From: Valencia hispanica | Lineage: Eukaryota > Chordata > Actinopteri > Cyprinodontiformes > Valenciidae | DNA length: 64,000 nucleotides | NCBI GenBank assembly: GCA_963556495.2 | Contig: OY747702.1 | Coordinates: 41,449,680 to 41,513,679 of the forward strand | Direction: 5' to 3' | In this document: positions 59,644 to 64,000 of the stretch, piece after piece | How the letters are laid out: every line of letters begins with the position of its first letter | Numbering within the stretch: position 1 is the first letter of the stretch | Translations under genes and position numbers: made by a program | The notes under the pieces: model-generated | Told to the model about the DNA's origin: nothing | The model's database searches: none | The model's input: the letters and a program-made list of their open reading frames with translations, nothing else

Positions 59644-60870
59644 ACAGTACCTTGCATAGAATATTCACACCCCCAGAAGTTTTTCACATTTTGTGACATC
59701 ACAAAAATAACCTATTTTATTTGGATTGTTTTGTCAGCAACCAAATCAGAGTACTGCATTTTTATGAAGTGGATAGGAAATTTTTACTGGTTTGCAATTA
59801 AAATAACAACAAAAATCTGCAAAGTAGTACTCCTTAATCAAATTTAGGGCAAACAATTGTTTTCAGAATCACCTAGTAGGTAAAGATATTCCACCTGTGT
59901 GTCATTTGAGCTCTATATAAATACAGCTCTTATGTAAAGGCCTCAGAGGTTAGTGAAATAAAAAATAAAAAAAACAGCATCATATAGATCAATGGAAAAG
60001 TTATTGATAAGTTCAAAGAAGGGTTAGGTCCGAATACAATACCCTCAGCTCTGAAAATTTTACAAATCAATGTTCAGCCCCCAGCTGCAAACCTACCAGG
60101 ACATGGCTCACCACCTAAATTTACAGGCCTAGTAAGGATAACATTAATCCAAGTTACTCTAGAACAGCTGCAGAGATCCACTCCTCGGTTGGAAGAATCT
60201 GATGACAGGACAACTATTAGTTATGCTTTCCACAAATCTGCTTTCCACAAGTCTGTCCGAAACTTAAACTTCTTGACCTACATACAAAACGTTAAGAAAA
60301 CTATTACTTCACAGCACCCTAAGCACACCGTCTCCATTGTAAAACATGGTGGTGACAGTGTCACGCCGCAGGGATGCTATTCTTTAGCAGACACATTAAA
60401 CCTGCAATATTGATGGGAATATCCACGGCGCTACCAACAGGGCAATCCTGGAAGGAAACCTGCCAGAGTTTTCAAAAGACTTGAGACTCAAGCGGAGATC
60501 TACCTTTAACCAGAACAACAACCACAAAAATACAGCCTGACCTCTGATGAAATGGTCTAGCTTAAAGTCTATATCTAAATCCAACTGAGAAGTTGTGGCA
60601 AGACATGTAAATTAATATTAACAGGCGATCTCTGACCATTATTACTCAGGTTGAGATATTTATAAAAAAATAATTTGCAAAAGTTGTTGGTGATATATCC
60701 TTAAACACTTGAAACTCCACAAAAAAATATTTAGGATTCGGGTTCCACTTCTAAACTATGCACTACTTTGTGTTAGTCTATCACACAAAATCTCGATAAA
60801 TAAATTAAAGTTTGTGATTTTTGCAAAATATGTAAACTTTAAGGGTATGCATACTTTATCAAGGTACTTG
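59644..60870 (+). pseudogene. Tc1-like transposon, complete but decayed
   Basis: Left terminus CACAGTACCTTGCATAGAAT; right terminus, reverse-complemented, CAAGTACCTTGATAAAGTATG, next to TA (60871-60872). About 1.2 kb, the expected size. On the plus strand the transposase is broken; the clearest piece is SIVKHGGDSVTPQGCY (around 60335-60380). Catalytic residues cannot be assigned because of frameshifts. This is the common CCTTGCAAAAGTATT-type family. Confidence 0.75.
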
Positions 60871-60879
60871 TACATTGAC

Positions 60880-62800
60880 AAACATGTACATATTCCACGT
60901 TGTCTTTATGCAAATCTGTTTTTTGTCATTTATCTTCTAATACCTGTGTCTCTATCCTTCTCTGATTGCATCAAACAGGGTCTTCTGAACTGTGAATGGG
61001 ACCATCTGTACAGCCTGACATTGTGGTTTGGGTCACTGATTTAGGGTTAGGCTGATGGATTACTTTACTAATGATTTTGGCCCAAGAGTGAGCTTGTTTT
61101 AAAAAGGTAGACGTTGGGGTGAGTCAGTTTGAGTTTCATACGATGTTATGGATTGGAGGAGTCATGCGTAGAGCTCCTCTTCAACGGCCAAAGTCGCTGG
61201 ATGATTATTTAATATTCTTGTTTTACAAACCGTGTTTAATTTGCAGAGCAAAGAAACAAGAAATTTGATCGTCACGGATAATTTTAAAGCCCTGAACGGG
61301 GTTGGACCTTTCCCTCACAAGGAAAACCTACAAGCTGAATTGTAGGCACTTTCATCGTAACATAATATACCGATTCACATTTGAGATGTTTGCATGTACT
61401 GTACCTTCGACGGAAGATGTCCTCTGTGATTGAGCCCACCCAGACAGCAGTGCTGCGAGGGAGCGCACCCCTTACCTCCCATCGGGGGCAACAAGGTCCT
61501 GTGTCCAAATTTCAAGCAGGGCTGTCACTCACAGTAGGGGAGAAAGGGCTCTGTCTTGGGGTCAGCACTTATGTTCTCCAGCTAAAAAAGCAAGGCTGGT
61601 TCTCGGAGGACAGGCAGTTGTTCAACACAGCAGGCTTTGTGTTGCATCCATACAGGCAGAGCTGGAAAAGCTTAAAGATGAGCAGAGAGGATGTTTAAGA
61701 AAATCAAGGGTATTTTTTCACATTTATGCATTGAGATGCAGAAATGGTACAATGGAAACAAACCCTGACTAAACTTTTGTCTTTGTTCAACTCTACCAGA
61801 AAGGAAGCATTGTCCAGTTGTATGATCTTTCTTCTATAAACCTATGTTTTGCCGCAAAAAGAACACATAAATGAGATTAAAAAAACTCAACTTGGTCATT
61901 TTGTATTTTTATTCGAATACGAAAACTTAATGAGGTGAGACATTTTACCACCAGAGACAAAGAAAAACTTTATAAACCTTAGGTGAACAATTACAAATGT
62001 AAAATGGCTTAAATGAAGGTTCAACGGTCAGGTTTATGGAACAGAATCTCATACTGGCCACAGAGGCACTGCCTCTGTATCCACAGCCAGACCAGCGTCG
62101 CTGTCTGCTCTCCAGGTCCTCCAGCCGTTGGCAAACAAAAGCAGCGGGTACAATTGCTAGATCTTCTTTGTACTGTAACTGCACCTGCAAAAGGTGCAGC
62201 TGTATTCTTATTGGCATTAGGTATATCTTGAAAATGACAAAGTAATCTGCAAATCTTCCTGGAAATGTGATGATCAAGACACCGAATTTTGACGATATTG
62301 GAATCACCACCACTATCTCAACAAAACGTTCCGAAAGCCGAGGGCTCAACCTACCAATGAGTTGAGATTGCTATGAGTTGTTCATAGGGATGCCATATGG
62401 CCACCTTATGACAACATCATAAGATTGGTGTTTAAGTACACCATAGGAAGGTTCCAAGGCACCCTCGTGAAGAACATGAGAAATCAACAACCAGAAAATC
62501 ACCTCATTTTCTCAAAAATGCATCAAGTTGCTCTTGCAACTTTAATGGCACTCGTAACAACTTCGTAAAAAGACTGTAGGAAACTATGCCCTGTCTCCAC
62601 AAATGTCTGAATTCTACATTCCATACGAACGAATCCATTGTTTGTAAGAACCTTTATTACCGTAGCTTTAGGTTTTAGCTGGATGTCTGTGATCTTCAGA
62701 ATTTGTTTATTTTTAACTTGTTTCTTGTGCCTCAGATTTATTAGACTTCCAGCATTGCGCCCAAGTATCTGCGTACACTCGACCCGACTGCCAAAATAAC
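60880..62800. other. No gene recognised
   Basis: Minus frames at 62349-61945 (134 codons) and 63041-62523 (172 codons) are the longest. The latter runs across the border of the hAT element at 62809, so its N-terminal half is element-derived. The remainder (LKPKATVIKVLTNNGFVRME) reads as protein-like, but I recognise no family. Confidence 0.35.
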
Positions 62801-62808
62801 ACGACATG

Positions 62809-63482
62809 CAGTGCTTAATTTGTAAATCATTAGGTGCCAGAACGCAAAGTACATGACAGCGCAGGCATGACCAGAGACGCGCACAGGTCCCGGAACGCAG
62901 TAAATGGTAGCGAAAAAAAAACGTGTGAAAACATGATGTGGGCCTTACAGGCCTGAATGTTTTAAATATTGTAATGTTCTCCGATGGATGCAGACAATAG
63001 TTGTAATCGAATGCTTTAATGCTGACTGCTGTTGGGCGCAATCACGCCGTACAAAACAGTAATCAAAAGAACTCTCACATAAACCGGTTGTCTGTCTAGC
63101 TCCATTTACAGACACACACCAGTTCCCCGGCACACAACTGCGCACTCCCCCGTGCGCAGCCTGCAGAACAGTGCCCCACCCCCCTGAACAGTGCAACAAC
63201 ACTAACACATAATCATGGCATAAACCATTACATATATAAATCTGAGCTTACAAAAAATAAAACACACATTCCACTGCATTACAATCTCGGGATTTGGTCT
63301 ATGAAGGCCTACGCATATTATAATTTTATTTAATAAATTTAAAATAGTTTTTTTAATTTTAATAATATTTTATACATGAGAGGGGTGCCGGATCGACCAA
63401 AATAGGTCCCCGAAGGCGGGTAGGTCAGAATCAACAGGTGGGGGATTCTGTTCCGGCAGGATCCGGCTCAAATTAAGCCCTG
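62809..63482. mobile_element. hAT-type non-autonomous element
   Basis: 674 bp between perfect 8-bp duplications ACGACATG (62801-62808 and 63483-63490). Ends are CAGTGCTTAATTTG and, reverse-complemented, CAGGGCTTAATTTGAG. No transposase frame. Confidence 0.92.
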
Positions 63483-63490
63483 ACGACATG

Positions 63491-64000
63491 TTAATCTGAA
63501 GCAGTTCAGCAATTTCTACTTTGTTAAGAGCTTCTCAACAACAGTTGAACTAAAAAAGGACCTGCAGTAAACCTTCCCATACGAGCACAAAGCATAAATG
63601 TTTTGTGCTCTGAACTTCAAAAAACACATTTCAAAAAAACCAAACAACTTGCAGGATCTATTTTAGTTCTTTGGCCTGCAAAAACACAAGAAGCCTGCAA
63701 AATGTCTTTGACCTAATTTAATAAAGGGCAGTTTTTCAATTTGGTAATATATGTACATATAATATCATATTACTACTACTATTGATCATAATATTGATTT
63801 TGATGACTACATTTATGCTGTTGGAATCACTGTTAGTGAACAAAGTTACAGCAGCATTGTTGCCATTTTTTATTACATTAACATGTTATACTGATAACCG
63901 TGATCAATTTTTTCATAGTAATCACATTGCTAAATTATCATATTGTTACATGCTTAATTCATGCTCCATATCCATGGTCACAGCTCTGCATGAAACAAAA
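63491..64000. other. No gene recognised
   Basis: AT-rich, no frame or repeat identified to the window end. Confidence 0.5.

Overview
The window is AT-rich vertebrate DNA, almost certainly from a teleost fish. The evidence is its mobile-element content: L2-type LINEs with an esterase ORF1, an RTE-type LINE that carries both Rex3 diagnostic primer-site sequences, many Tc1-like transposons, hAT and PIF/Harbinger-like non-autonomous elements, a tRNA-derived SINE ending in (GGAT)n, and a Ty1/copia-type LTR retrotransposon. I found no host protein-coding exon, tRNA or rRNA gene that I can support. It reads as a gene desert or a large intron colonised by transposons.

Layout. 1-11.1 kb: unique sequence with decayed Tc1-like remnants, a Sleeping Beauty-type MITE (6145-6360) and a SINE whose GT microsatellite holds a telomere-motif-rich unit (7302-7534). 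11.1-19.8 kb: a nested stack. A truncated plus-strand L2-A copy has its tail split at 11900/19743 by a minus-strand L2-B. That L2-B is itself interrupted by a near full-length L2-A (12735-17640) and by a nearly intact Tc1 transposon (18062-19673). Removing the two inner insertions with one copy of each target duplication rejoins the L2-B reading frame. 19.8-23.4 kb: pyrimidine-rich and unique sequence with a Tc1 remnant. 23.4-26.5 kb: a GC-rich degenerate Rex3 LINE. 26.6-30.8 kb: two hAT-type non-autonomous elements with 8-bp target duplications. 30.8-52.5 kb: mostly unique AT-rich sequence with scattered L2 tails, Tc1 remnants, a MITE-like dimer and microsatellites.

52.5-57.5 kb: a minus-strand copia-type retrotransposon with two LTRs and a CAAAG target duplication. 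Nested inside it are a Harbinger-like MITE and a CpG-rich element with ~350-bp inverted arms (53783-55024). The right arm of that element carries a SINE flanked by a perfect 12-bp duplication. 57.5-64 kb: unique sequence, a degenerate Tc1 element (59.6-60.9 kb) and a hAT-type element with a perfect 8-bp duplication (62809-63482).

Most coding sequence here is dead transposon sequence. The best-preserved frames are L2-A ORF1 and ORF2 and the Tc1 transposase. Family names rest on motif and terminus recognition by eye; no database search was run.
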